Shown here: in pieces, positions 27,323 to 35,817 of the stretch
Position numbering within the stretch: position 1 is the stretch's first letter
Layout: each line of letters begins with the position of its first letter
Assembly: GCA_964407695.1 (NCBI GenBank)
Contig: CAYOWQ010000010.1
Coordinates: forward strand, 1 to 64,000
Source: CAYOWQ01 sp964407695
GTDB taxonomy: Bacteria > Planctomycetota > Phycisphaerae > Phycisphaerales > SM1A02
Direction: 5' to 3'
Length of the DNA: 64,000 nt
Made by a program: the position numbers and the translations under genes
The notes under the pieces: model-generated
The model's database searches: none
What the model saw: the letters and a program-made list of their open reading frames with translations, nothing else
Told to the model about the DNA's origin: nothing

Positions 27323-27946
27323 TCAATCGGGCATTTCCAAGGGTTTGAACATTTCGAGCTCGTACTGTCGGCCCTGGCACTCCAGGACGACACTGCGGGA
27401 ACGAACTTCGTTGAGCCGGAACTCCGTGCCGTCGGCGTCATCCGCGGGAATGTGGTCGCCGACCTGAACGGTGCGGCCGTTGATCACGGCCAGCGGCGAT
27501 CCCGAGATAACGGCCTCGAGCCGGAAACGGGCGACAAGTTCTCGAAGCCGTTCCGTGAGGCGAGCTTCCGCCTCCGCAGGATCATCGGCGGGCCTTGCGT
27601 CCGACTTTCCTTCATCCTCTGTTGAATCTTGCGGAATGATCGGTTTGGGATAGATGGCGTCGTCGACGGCAAAGGGATCGCGGCGGAGCCGGTCGTCGAG
27701 GCTGACGGCGATCGGATCTGAGCCGCTGGGCCGTTGCGGGAGGGCCGGAATGGGCGGTTGATCGAGGGGATCGTCCGCCATGGCGGTCTTGGGGATTCCG
27801 GTAATCAGCCGCATCCTGGCCCAGAGGAACAGGCCCATGGGCTTTGCCCAGATCACCAGGCCAACGCCACAGACCGCGACAAACGCTCGAAAGCGTCGCT
27901 TGTCGACGGTGAGTTGGAGCCAGATTCGTCGAAGGCTGTTGCTCAT
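27323..27946 (-). CDS. GspC/PilP-like inner-membrane protein
   Basis: The 207-residue protein has one N-terminal membrane helix (about 20-44), a Pro/Asp-rich linker, and a C-terminal beta-rich homology region (LEAVISGSPLAVINGRTVQV, then VVLECQGRQYELEM) typical of GspC and PilP. In type II secretion this region touches the N0 domain of the secretin, which is encoded next. The start overlaps the PilO-like stop by four bases. Confidence 0.82.
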   Translation of the reverse strand: MSNSLRRIWLQLTVDKRRFRAFVAVCGVGLVIWAKPMGLFLWARMRLITGIPKTAMADDPLDQPPIPALPQRPSGSDPIAVSLDDRLRRDPFAVDDAIYPKPIIPQDSTEDEGKSDARPADDPAEAEARLTERLRELVARFRLEAVISGSPLAVINGRTVQVGDHIPADDADGTEFRLNEVRSRSVVLECQGRQYELEMFKPLEMPD

Positions 27947-28560
27947 GGGCGACCCTCCGGCGCGGATGGCTCGGCGGCGGGCGCCTCAACTTCGTAAATC
28001 GCCTCAAGTCCGATGGACGCAAGCACGACGTCGGACTCCAGCGGGTCAGTCGGAATGCGAGCATTGTGGTCGACTTCGGGTCGCTCAATTCGAATCGACG
28101 CAATGCGAATGAGGCGATCCAACTGCTCGGCCCGGCGAAGCACATCGAAGACGGAGTCGAACCGTGCAGTCATGTCAACCGTCAGCGGCGTCGCTTCAAA
28201 GGGAAGGGTTTCACCGACCACCGCCGGTCCGGATTTGCCGCCGGTGATGGTTTGATCAATGACGCTGGAGCCGTCGATCGGTGTTGAGAGTGCCCGCATC
28301 ACATCGGCGAGGTCCGCGGAATGCGGAATCAGCTTGGTCTGCTGGGCCTCGCGCTTCTGCGATTCGCCGACGCGCTGGGTCAGCACGGCAACAAGTTTTG
28401 ATTCATCCGCAAAGGTGGCGGCCCGCTGCTCGAGGGCTGCGGTCTCATGAAACAGGCGCGTGCCCTCCTGCCATGCGGGCCACACGAAGGCCCATGCGAT
28501 GAGGGCATACACGGCCACGGGGGCAACAATGGCCAGGGCTCGAGTGACATTAGGGTGCAT
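27943..28560 (-). CDS. PilO/GspM-like inner-membrane protein
   Basis: About 205 residues with one N-terminal membrane helix (VTRALAIVAPVAVYALIAWA), a coiled-coil segment (about 35-75) and a ferredoxin-like C-terminal part. It fits PilO or GspM, partners of PilN/GspL in the inner-membrane platform. The chosen start has GAGGAGG just upstream; the frame stays open to 28683 but this extension lies wholly within the preceding gene and is low-quality sequence. It overlaps its upstream neighbour by 11 bases. Confidence 0.8.
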   Translation of the reverse strand: MHPNVTRALAIVAPVAVYALIAWAFVWPAWQEGTRLFHETAALEQRAATFADESKLVAVLTQRVGESQKREAQQTKLIPHSADLADVMRALSTPIDGSSVIDQTITGGKSGPAVVGETLPFEATPLTVDMTARFDSVFDVLRRAEQLDRLIRIASIRIERPEVDHNARIPTDPLESDVVLASIGLEAIYEVEAPAAEPSAPEGRP

Positions 28561-29215
28561 CATCGGCCTCCTCGGGCAGGGCCACGACATACTCCGACTC
28601 GAGGTCGATCTTGAAGCTGATGCGAAACTCGCGTGCGTTCTGGTCGCGAACCACGCGATGGCGCGTCTGATCGAGACTGACATCGGACAATGGAGCCTGC
28701 TCCGCGAGCTTGGCGACGAAGTCGATGATGTCGGTATCGCTGGCGGCGAACCCGGTCATCTCGCCGGTGACGACGCGAGGCGGCCGCGGCTGGTCCGCCT
28801 TGGCATTTGGGGTCGGTTTTCGAGCGGTCTTGACTGCACGGCGAGCGCCGGCCTGAATATCGATTCGGTCGAGTACCGCGCTGGGCGGCATGAGGTTGAT
28901 GATGGTGGCCGTGACCCGGCTTAGTTCAATGGGATGAGACAGCAAGGCGTACCGCTCAACGCGTTTGTCGATGTCCCTGAGCGTCTGCTCCAGTTCCTCC
29001 TGCTTCTTTTCCGCCTGGAGCACAATGTCGGCCTGCACTCGGGCGGCGTCATAGCGATCGCGGGCCTCGGCGAGTCGGAACCGACTCCACGTGAGCAAGG
29101 CGCCGAGGGCCACACCGCCGCAAAGAACCAGGGTGATCCACCGACTGATCGCTGCGCCCTTCGCCGTTCGAGCCTGCACCGACGTGGGAAGCAGATTGAT
29201 GGCATGTTGCCTCAT
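28550..29215 (-). CDS. PilN/GspL-like inner-membrane protein
   Basis: About 221 residues. It starts with the PilN signature (MRQHAINLLPTSVQAR: the INLLP motif binds PilM in type IV pili), then one membrane helix (about 25-43), a coiled coil and a ferredoxin-like domain with a Lys/Arg-rich insert (KTARKPTPNAKADQPRPP). The start codon overlaps the PilM stop (ATGA). The frame is open further upstream but that part has no PilN character. Confidence 0.83.
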   Translation of the reverse strand: MRQHAINLLPTSVQARTAKGAAISRWITLVLCGGVALGALLTWSRFRLAEARDRYDAARVQADIVLQAEKKQEELEQTLRDIDKRVERYALLSHPIELSRVTATIINLMPPSAVLDRIDIQAGARRAVKTARKPTPNAKADQPRPPRVVTGEMTGFAASDTDIIDFVAKLAEQAPLSDVSLDQTRHRVVRDQNAREFRISFKIDLESEYVVALPEEADDAP

Positions 29216-30366
29216 GCAGCTCCCTTCCGCACCGCCGGGTGATTGGAAGTGCGTCGACGATCCTGCCTGGCGATGGCCAGCCCGCGCATCGAGAGGCCGG
29301 CGCTGACCGCCCACGAGCCGGCAAGCCCGGCATCGGGGCCCAGTCGACGAGCCACCTGCGCGTGCAGCCGCGACAGCGTTCCGACGGAGTCGTCGCGCTG
29401 CACGGTCGCCTTGCACGATTGAGCGATCATCTCATCAAGGTGCGGTTCAAACGCCTCGCCGCCGCTGAGGACAAACAATTCGGGTGGCCGGCCTCGGAAC
29501 GTGACGCCGTAGTACCGCAGGCACATGGTGCCCTCGCGCACGAGATCGCCCAGCAGCGGACGCACGGCGTCGAAGATGGCCCGGTCGGTGGTGGCGTCGT
29601 AGTCGGTGTTCTGGCCGGCGGCGGCTCGAATGCGCTGGGCACGAAGATCGGCGGCGATGGTCGGCTCAATCCGTAGCTGGGCCGCGACAGCGCGGTCCAT
29701 GTCCTGTCCGCTGAACGTCAACGGCTTGCAGAAGGCGACCTGATCGCCCCGGAGGATCATGATGGTGCTGCCTGAAGCGCCGACCTCGATCAGGGCGCGA
29801 ACGGTTTCTTCATCGCTTTCGCGGCGATACATGCGGCTATAGGCACGGGCGACGGCTGCGAACCAGGCATCGACGGCCACGGGGCGCAACCCGGCTTCGA
29901 GAATCGGTTCGAGCCACCGGTTCAGGGAATCGTGCGATGATGCCACAACAAGGAACTCGTCGCGGGCCTCACCGCCGGTCGGGGCAGCGCCGGTCCGAAC
30001 ATAGTCCACCTCGCAGCGGTCACGGGGGAGGCCGAAGCGTTCGGCCGCTTCCCACCGAAGCGCCTGTCGAAGGTCGGCCTCCGGCATCCGGGGAAGCCGA
30101 ACGGGTTGGACCGAGAGGTCGCATCGAGCGAGGCTCAGGACGCACTTGCGTCCGTTGAAGCCGCCGTGCATGACGGCGTGTTGTAGAGCGTCGGCCAATT
30201 CCCGGCGCCAGGCGGGGTCATCCGTGGGCGTTGAGTAGTTGAGAGTGGCTGCGCCGACAGCATCAATGTCGCCCGCCTGTTCGCGCACCTGAAGCAGGCG
30301 AATGCCGCGGGCGCCGATATCGATGCCGATGGGGCCGACTGAGGATGAGAATCTCGTACCAAACAA
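29212..30366 (-). CDS. pilM: PilM-like actin-fold protein
   Basis: The 384-residue protein has the actin-like ATPase folds of PilM: phosphate-1 loop IGIDIGARGIRLLQV (8-22), DLRQALRWEAAERF with the PilM helix, the phosphate-2 region ALIEVGASGSTIMIL, and the adenosine region LFVLSGGEAFEPHL. PilM binds the PilN tail in the cytoplasm. The start is TTG with AAGGAG six bases ahead. PilM with a secretin, GspE and GspF marks the hybrid type II/type IV layout. Confidence 0.88.
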   Translation of the reverse strand: MFGTRFSSSVGPIGIDIGARGIRLLQVREQAGDIDAVGAATLNYSTPTDDPAWRRELADALQHAVMHGGFNGRKCVLSLARCDLSVQPVRLPRMPEADLRQALRWEAAERFGLPRDRCEVDYVRTGAAPTGGEARDEFLVVASSHDSLNRWLEPILEAGLRPVAVDAWFAAVARAYSRMYRRESDEETVRALIEVGASGSTIMILRGDQVAFCKPLTFSGQDMDRAVAAQLRIEPTIAADLRAQRIRAAAGQNTDYDATTDRAIFDAVRPLLGDLVREGTMCLRYYGVTFRGRPPELFVLSGGEAFEPHLDEMIAQSCKATVQRDDSVGTLSRLHAQVARRLGPDAGLAGSWAVSAGLSMRGLAIARQDRRRTSNHPAVRKGAA

Positions 30367-30383
30367 CGGAGCTCCTTCGGCGG

Positions 30384-30971
30384 TTACTCATCCGGATCGA
30401 CGCTGGCGACGGTGATCTTGCCCGTGAAGCCGGCGACGGTGATTGTGTACGCGGCGTTGGCAGACTTGACGGTGATCGAGCCGCCGGTCCCGGGCAGGCT
30501 CGACGTGTTGACGGTGCCGCCGAGGGCGTCAAACGTCATGAATCGCTCATCGCCGTCAAGCGTGACGCCGCTGATCGAGATGCCATCGAACCCGCCGTCG
30601 GCGAAGCGCACGATGTAGGGCGCGAACTTGCCACCGGAGGCCAGCGGGTCGTTCACATAGTCAACAGTATCGGGGTCGAATTCGAGAGCGATTTCCGACT
30701 GTGGAACGCGATAGAGACAGTATCCGCTGCCGTCATCGTAGAAGTAGATCCGCCGCATCTCCTGATGGGCGAGAGCGTCGGATTGAGCGAACGTAATGTC
30801 GGCGACGATCTGTCGCACCGCGCCCTGAATCGAGAGCGTGTCGCCCTGGACCAGGCTGGGAATCAGCAGCGCTCCGGCAAGGCCGAGAATGCCGATGACG
30901 ATGAGGAGTTCAATCAGGGTGTACGCACGTCGGGCTGAATGAGCCTTGAATGACGGACATTGGGAGACCAC
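30384..30971 (-). CDS. Minor pseudopilin, GspH-like
   Basis: The 195-residue protein has a prepilin leader cleaved before the methylated aromatic: RRA/YTLIELLIVIGILG. The -1 residue is Ala rather than the usual Gly and the first mature residue is Tyr, both tolerated variants. Glu at +5 is present. The C-terminal beta-rich domain resembles GspH. The start is GTG with AAAGGAG six bases ahead. A prepilin peptidase is not encoded in the window. Confidence 0.85.
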   Translation of the reverse strand: MVSQCPSFKAHSARRAYTLIELLIVIGILGLAGALLIPSLVQGDTLSIQGAVRQIVADITFAQSDALAHQEMRRIYFYDDGSGYCLYRVPQSEIALEFDPDTVDYVNDPLASGGKFAPYIVRFADGGFDGISISGVTLDGDERFMTFDALGGTVNTSSLPGTGGSITVKSANAAYTITVAGFTGKITVASVDPDE

Positions 30972-30983
30972 GGAGCACTCCTT

Positions 30984-31388
30984 TCACTTCGACTTCGGCG
31001 AGTCGTCAGCGGGGTTTCGACGGCCGGAGCCGTCGTCCGCCGGCGCCGGCCGGGTCGGGGTTCTTGGGGCCTCCTTGGTTGGCTTGCCGGAGTCCGATTT
31101 CATCTTGTCGAGGTTCGTGATCTCCATCTTCAGATTGCCGGAGTTGATCGACTTGTTTACGGCGTCAACGCTTTGGCGCAACAGACGAAGTTCCTCGATC
31201 ATCTTCTGCCGTTGACCTGCGGCGTTGGGAATGCCGACGTTGTCATCGGTGGAGCCTTCCGCCGCGGCCAGAGCCGCATGGCTCGCCGGACGCTGGCCGA
31301 CGACGGTCCATCCGAGTGCGAGCAGCAGCATGACATTGGCAAACACCAGGAGACGATTCGATCCGTTGGTGCGATGGTTGTTGCTCAT
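30984..31388 (-). CDS. Small single-pass protein of the secretion operon
   Basis: About 134 residues: N-terminal polar stretch, one membrane helix (about 13-33), a short helical region, then a Lys/Pro/Asp-rich disordered tail. No family is recognised. GGAGGAGC sits eight bases before the ATG at 31388. It is followed by the GspH-like gene 12 bases later, so it is probably a component or assembly factor of the machine. Confidence 0.6.
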   Translation of the reverse strand: MSNNHRTNGSNRLLVFANVMLLLALGWTVVGQRPASHAALAAAEGSTDDNVGIPNAAGQRQKMIEELRLLRQSVDAVNKSINSGNLKMEITNLDKMKSDSGKPTKEAPRTPTRPAPADDGSGRRNPADDSPKSK

Positions 31389-31537
31389 CCGATTGCTCCT
31401 CCAGCCTGCGCGGGCTTGCATCTTCAAGATCGGACCAATCGGAGGGTGGATTCAGTCCGAAATTGCGAGTTGGCGCGGGCACGAATGAAACGATGGATCG
31501 GGTCCGATAGTCACGTTCATGACCGATGCAAAAGAAA

Positions 31538-31567
31538 GAACGCCGCGGCCTCGAGGCCGCGGCGTTC
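31538..31567 (-). terminator. Strong intrinsic terminator after gspG
   Basis: A perfect 13-base-pair stem (GAACGCCGCGGCC and its complement) closes a TCGA loop. On the minus strand it is followed by TTTCTTTTGC. It begins 31 bases after the gspG stop and lies 149 bases before the next gene of the operon. It would let the major pseudopilin be made in excess, with lower read-through into the machinery genes. Confidence 0.85.
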
Positions 31568-31598
31568 AGAGAGAGATATCAACCAGTCGTCGAGCGAA

Positions 31599-31967
31599 TC
31601 ACCAAGTGAGGCACTCGTCGGTGGTGTCCGTGGCCGGGCAGTCCGACATGTCCAAAGCGCCGGTGGAGTTGTCATAGTTCCAGTCGTATCCAAGGGCCTG
31701 AATCGACGCCGTGGGGTCCTGCTGGATATAGCCGTCAGTCACAAGGTCGTCGAGGGCCGCCGGCGGAACGCCGCCGTTCTTGACACGGTAGAGCTCGATC
31801 TGGCTGCGAACGGTCTGCAGCTGGCTCTTGGTGCTGCTCTCGCCGGCTTCCTGAGAAGCGTCGGTGAACTGCGGGATGACGATCGCGGCAAGAATGCCGA
31901 GGATCACGACCACGATCAGAATTTCGATGAGCGTGAAACCAGAACGATTGTGGCGTTGCGTACGCAT
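31599..31967 (-). CDS. gspG: Major pseudopilin GspG
   Basis: The 122-residue protein has a short leader (MRTQRHNRSG) and the class III pilin motif FTLIEILIVVVILGILA with Glu at +5, then the alpha-helix and the GspG C-terminal domain (GYDWNYDNSTGALDM). Two C-terminal cysteines could form a disulfide. It is the main subunit of the pseudopilus. The ATG at 31967 has GAAGGAG nine bases ahead. The frame is open for 87 more codons upstream but these carry no pilin sequence. Confidence 0.92.
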   Translation of the reverse strand: MRTQRHNRSGFTLIEILIVVVILGILAAIVIPQFTDASQEAGESSTKSQLQTVRSQIELYRVKNGGVPPAALDDLVTDGYIQQDPTASIQALGYDWNYDNSTGALDMSDCPATDTTDECLTW

Positions 31968-32291
31968 GGGCTGTAACTCCTTCGACAAGAGATCTCCCTC
32001 AATCGAGGGAACCGACGAGGTCGGCCGATGCCCGTGGCCGTGCCGCGTCCATGAACAAGACCCGCGAATCCACCTTGGATTCGCCGAATGGCGTTGCGGA
32101 CCTGTCGATCCGGGTCGCCTGAGGTCGGGCGTGTCCGACGCCGCCCCTCCGGCGGCGTCGGCCCTTGCCCGCTCCATTCCCAACTCACGATTCAGATCGG
32201 CGGAAATCAACCACCTGTCGATGATCACTGGAAGGATTCGTCAAATGGCGACGGAATAGACCGCGCAGGGTGCACGGGCGGCAGGCGGCGC
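31968..32291. other. 324-bp region upstream of gspG with two hairpins
   Basis: No gene is supported here. Two stems are present: TCCCTCAATCGAGGGA at 31995-32010, which lies in the gspG leader about 28 bases before the ATG on the minus strand, and an 11-base-pair stem CCGACGCCGCC with a 5-base loop at 32135-32161. The second has no T-run on either side. The region should hold the gspG promoter, but no convincing -35/-10 pair was found on the minus strand. Confidence 0.5.
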
Positions 32292-32621
32292 TCAGGCCGC
32301 GAGCCGATGCTCAAAGCGAATAGCCACCCGATAACCGTCGCCGCAGGGCATGCAGCGAACGACGACTCCGCGCTTGGCGGTGTAGGTTGGACTTTCGAAA
32401 CCTACGGAGACCAGCGATCCGGGTTCCACGGGGTCAGCGCTGCGGGCACCGAGGCCGCCGGGGCCGTAGTCGATGGATTTGAGGCTGTGCATGCGCCCGA
32501 AGTGGGCCCCTCCGAGATGAAAGATGGTGGCGACGCCGTCAATGGACCAGCGATCGTGGGTGCGTCGCTCAAAGTGCAACGGAGCCGGCGGCTGACACGT
32601 GGATTCAAGCGTTTCCTGCAT
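32292..32621 (-). CDS. PilZ-like domain protein
   Basis: About 109 residues. The cyclic-di-GMP-binding pattern is partly kept: the RxxxR motif (RTHDR) near the N-terminus and, about 30 residues later, DYGPGGLG in place of (D/N)xSxxG, with Gly at the Ser position. It may bind the nucleotide weakly or not at all. ATG 32621 follows AGGGAGCG; longer starts reach 32681. It lies directly upstream of gspG and could sense cyclic-di-GMP for the secretion machine. Confidence 0.65.
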   Translation of the reverse strand: MQETLESTCQPPAPLHFERRTHDRWSIDGVATIFHLGGAHFGRMHSLKSIDYGPGGLGARSADPVEPGSLVSVGFESPTYTAKRGVVVRCMPCGDGYRVAIRFEHRLAA

Positions 32622-32720
32622 GGGTGTCGCTCCCTGTGGATCGGACGCGTGTCCTTCCATCAGAGTTTTCGGACAGCCCAAGGGCCGACTTCATCTCAAG
32701 GCCGCATAATCATGCAAAAT

Positions 32721-34676
32721 TCACATCGGGGGTTTCAGGATTCGAAGGGCCTCGGCGACGCTCCAGGCCTGCCACGGGCAGCCACCCGGCCGAAATGTCG
32801 GGTCGCCGTCGAGAACTTCGCTGACGGAACCCAGGCCGGCCTCCACGAGGTGGCAATTCAGCATGTCCGCGAGCCATGCCCTGGGCGGATCGCTTCCGTA
32901 CGCAGCCCGGTGGGCATCGGCGAGGGCGCCGAGCAACCAGGGCCAGGCTGTTCCCTGGTGGTAGGCCGCGTCGCGGCTCCGCTGATCTCCCTCGTATCTA
33001 CCCACATACCGGGGGTCGGCAGGATCAAGTGTCCGAACGCCACAGGGCACGAGCAGGCGCTTCATGGCCAGGTCGACGATCGAACGTTTCTGCGGTGTCG
33101 AAAGTGGACTCTGCGGCAATGAAACGGCCAAGAGCTGATTCGGGCGGAGGGACGCATCCGATCCACCCTCCACGTCAGGGGAATCGAGAACATCGAAGCA
33201 ACATCCAGCGTCTTCATTCCAGAATCGTGCAAATGACCTCTTTGCTCGATCGGCCTCACGAACGAGATCGTGATCATCCAGAGCCAATGATTCGTGCAGC
33301 TCCGCAAGAATGCGAAGCCCGCTGTGCCACAGAGCGTTGATCTCCACGGGCTTGCCTCGGCGGGGTGTGACCACCCAGTCTCCGATGCGCGCATCCATCC
33401 ACGTGAGCTGAAGGCCGGGGGCACCGCCGCGAAGAAGGCCGTCCTCCGGATCGACGCCGATGCCAAAGTGTGTTCCGCGGCGATGGTGTTCGACAATTGA
33501 CATCAGGGCGGGCAGGAGTTCCTGCGCGAGGTCGCGTGATCCTGCGGCACGGCAATAGGAATCAACGGCCTGAATGAACCAAAGAGACGCATCGATGGTG
33601 TTGTATTCCGGTTCACCGGATTCATCGCCGAATCGATTCGGCACCAGGCCCTCGCGAACATGCCTGGCGAAGGTGCGCAGAACCTTGGCTCCTTCATCGA
33701 GTCTGCCGGTTGAGAGGAACAAGCCCGGGAAGGCGATCATGGTGTCGCGGCCCCAATCCGCAAACCACGGATAGCCGGCGATGACCGACGAGCCCTCTTC
33801 GCGCTTCACAATGAACGAGTCGGCCGAGAGCACAAGCGTCTCCGGAATGCCAAGCGAGGTCTGGAGTGAATCCGGTGCACGCAGCTTCGCCTTCTCGAGG
33901 AGCCGGCGACGCCGATCATGCTCAGCTTCGAGGGCGAGCTCGGTGGAGTCGACCAGTGGTTCGGAGGAAACATGAAGGTCGATCGATTGGCCCGGAGAAA
34001 GTTCGACAGAATATGAGAGCGCGAGACACGCATTGTCGATGTGGTCGTACCCGCGGTCTCGTTCAACAGGGAGGAGATAATCTCGATACCACGCGAACTC
34101 CGGCAGGAACCGGCCCCGTCCGGCCCGCACGTGGAGCGAATGAGGCAGGAGACTGATGGTCGCTCCGTGATCACCGACACGTGCTGAAACGCCAAAACTC
34201 CCGGCCGCGGACACCGCGTGATGCACCCGGTTGTTCACGAGGAAACGGAGGGCCAGCCGGACGCTTGTGTCACCGCGAAGGGTGTAACGAATTCCGAGAA
34301 CGTTGCGGCCGTGCACCATCCACAGGCGCTTCTCCAGCCGCGCGTGACCGACGTTGAACCTCCAGACCGGAAGTCCAAGCTCAAGCGAAAATGAATCGAG
34401 AAGGTCATATCCCTGCGGCGAGATCGCGCCGGAGGCCCAACAGTTTGTGGCGAGTTCGTAGTCCACACCACCGACCGAGATCGTTTCATCGACGCGCTGA
34501 AGCAGCATCGTGCGGCCGACCGGGGGTTCCGTGGCCGCGACGAGGAGGCCGTGGTACCGCCGGGTATTGGCTCCGGCGACCGTTCCGCATGCATAGCCGC
34601 CAAGGCCGTTCGCAACCAGCCATTCGCGGGACAGCGAGGCATTGAGATCCCGACAGATGTCGGCAGTGAGTTTCAT
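32721..34676 (-). CDS. Glycogen debranching enzyme (amylo-alpha-1,6-glucosidase)
   Basis: The 651-residue protein has a GDE N-terminal beta domain (EWLVANGLGGYACGTVAG) and the C-terminal (alpha/alpha)6 catalytic domain with the motif DWGRDTMIAFPGLFL, NTIDASLWFIQAV, and the substrate segment MDARIGDWVVTPRRGKPVEI. It removes alpha-1,6 branches from glycogen. Its ATG overlaps the stop of the ABC ATPase gene, showing coupling to a sugar-type transporter ATPase. Confidence 0.93.
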   Translation of the reverse strand: MKLTADICRDLNASLSREWLVANGLGGYACGTVAGANTRRYHGLLVAATEPPVGRTMLLQRVDETISVGGVDYELATNCWASGAISPQGYDLLDSFSLELGLPVWRFNVGHARLEKRLWMVHGRNVLGIRYTLRGDTSVRLALRFLVNNRVHHAVSAAGSFGVSARVGDHGATISLLPHSLHVRAGRGRFLPEFAWYRDYLLPVERDRGYDHIDNACLALSYSVELSPGQSIDLHVSSEPLVDSTELALEAEHDRRRRLLEKAKLRAPDSLQTSLGIPETLVLSADSFIVKREEGSSVIAGYPWFADWGRDTMIAFPGLFLSTGRLDEGAKVLRTFARHVREGLVPNRFGDESGEPEYNTIDASLWFIQAVDSYCRAAGSRDLAQELLPALMSIVEHHRRGTHFGIGVDPEDGLLRGGAPGLQLTWMDARIGDWVVTPRRGKPVEINALWHSGLRILAELHESLALDDHDLVREADRAKRSFARFWNEDAGCCFDVLDSPDVEGGSDASLRPNQLLAVSLPQSPLSTPQKRSIVDLAMKRLLVPCGVRTLDPADPRYVGRYEGDQRSRDAAYHQGTAWPWLLGALADAHRAAYGSDPPRAWLADMLNCHLVEAGLGSVSEVLDGDPTFRPGGCPWQAWSVAEALRILKPPM

Positions 34677-35782
34677 GAGTGGATACGACGAGACGTATCC
34701 TTGAGATTGCGCCCGGCCTCTCCGGTTTCAAAGAGATATGCAGATTCCGGTCGGACCGAGAGATTCATCGTCGTGCCGGGGCTCGGATGGTCGTCTGAAG
34801 TCAGCCGAGCAACGAGCACATCGCCCCGAGCGGTGCGCAAGTGGATCTCTGCGCCGTCAGGCCGAGGCAGAACGAGATCGACCGTGGCGTCGATCGTCGT
34901 GGCCGAAGCAATTGTCTTGATGCAAAGATCTTGCGGGCGGAGGCCCAGAATGGCTCGATCGGGAGTGGGGGAGAGTGACGGTCCACAATCGACACGAAGT
35001 GATGCGCCGTCGCTGAAGATCACGCGGCCGTCGATGACCGCAAGCGATCCCTCCAGAAAGTTCATGGGCGGTGAGCCAAGAAACCCCGCGACGAATCGAT
35101 CGGCCGGAGTGCGGTAGACATCCAGTGGGCGGCCGACCTGACGAATCACACCTTGATCCATGACGGCCATTCGGTCGCCCATCGCCATGGCCTCTTCGTG
35201 ATCATGTGTGACGTACACCGTCGTGGCCGGATACCTGCGAACGGTGGTGAGGATGAGCGCCCGCAATTCGACGCGCCGACGGGGATCGACATTCGACACC
35301 GGTTCATCAAAGAGCATGAGCGAGGGCCGTCGTACGATGGCCTTGCCCAGCGCGACACGCTGCGCTTCTCCTCCGGATAGCTGATGGGGTTTGCGATCAA
35401 GCAGCGAGGCGATTCCCAACTCTTTTGCGACGACGTCGATTCGAGACCGGATCTCGGCCTTCGGAACTCTACGAATCTGGAGCGGAAACGCGAGGTTCTT
35501 CTGTGCCGACATATGGGGATACAAGGCCGCATCCTGAAACACCATGGCAACATCTCGATCCTGCGGCGAGACTCCGGCCATATCGCGATTACCAAAATGA
35601 ATGGTTCCGGCGCTCGGACTCTCGAGACCCGCGAGAAGACGCAATGTGGTCGTCTTTCCGCTGCCCGAGGGACCGACGAGCACCATGAACTCGCCATGGG
35701 AAATCTCCAAGGTGAGGCCGCGAACGGCGGCTGCGCCGCGGGCATACGACTTTGTGACGCCTTGAAGACGGATGGCGGCCAT
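34673..35782 (-). CDS. MalK/UgpC-type ABC transporter ATPase
   Basis: About 369 residues. All ABC motifs are seen: Walker A (GPSGSGKTT), Q-loop (FQDAALYP), signature LSGGE, Walker B (SLMLFDEPVSN), H-loop (THDHEEAM). The C-terminal regulatory TOBE domain is typical of MalK/UgpC. No permease or binding-protein gene is near, so it may energise several distant sugar transporters, as MsmK does elsewhere. ATG 35782 matches the family start (MAAIRLQGVTKSY); an upstream TTG at 35821 would overlap the CYTH gene. Confidence 0.9.
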   Translation of the reverse strand: MAAIRLQGVTKSYARGAAAVRGLTLEISHGEFMVLVGPSGSGKTTTLRLLAGLESPSAGTIHFGNRDMAGVSPQDRDVAMVFQDAALYPHMSAQKNLAFPLQIRRVPKAEIRSRIDVVAKELGIASLLDRKPHQLSGGEAQRVALGKAIVRRPSLMLFDEPVSNVDPRRRVELRALILTTVRRYPATTVYVTHDHEEAMAMGDRMAVMDQGVIRQVGRPLDVYRTPADRFVAGFLGSPPMNFLEGSLAVIDGRVIFSDGASLRVDCGPSLSPTPDRAILGLRPQDLCIKTIASATTIDATVDLVLPRPDGAEIHLRTARGDVLVARLTSDDHPSPGTTMNLSVRPESAYLFETGEAGRNLKDTSRRIHS

Positions 35783-35817
35783 GAAGTCTCGGATTGGAGG
35801 ACTTTCAGCGGGCGTCG

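Noticed and set aside
28561..28683. N-terminal extension of the PilO-like protein
   Set aside because: Ser/Arg-rich, lies inside the previous gene, and a strong ribosome site precedes the internal ATG.
16794..32621. Pure type IV pilus locus
   Set aside because: PilM/N/O-like proteins are present, but there is no PilT and the pilins are short pseudopilin types, so a type II or hybrid system is more likely.
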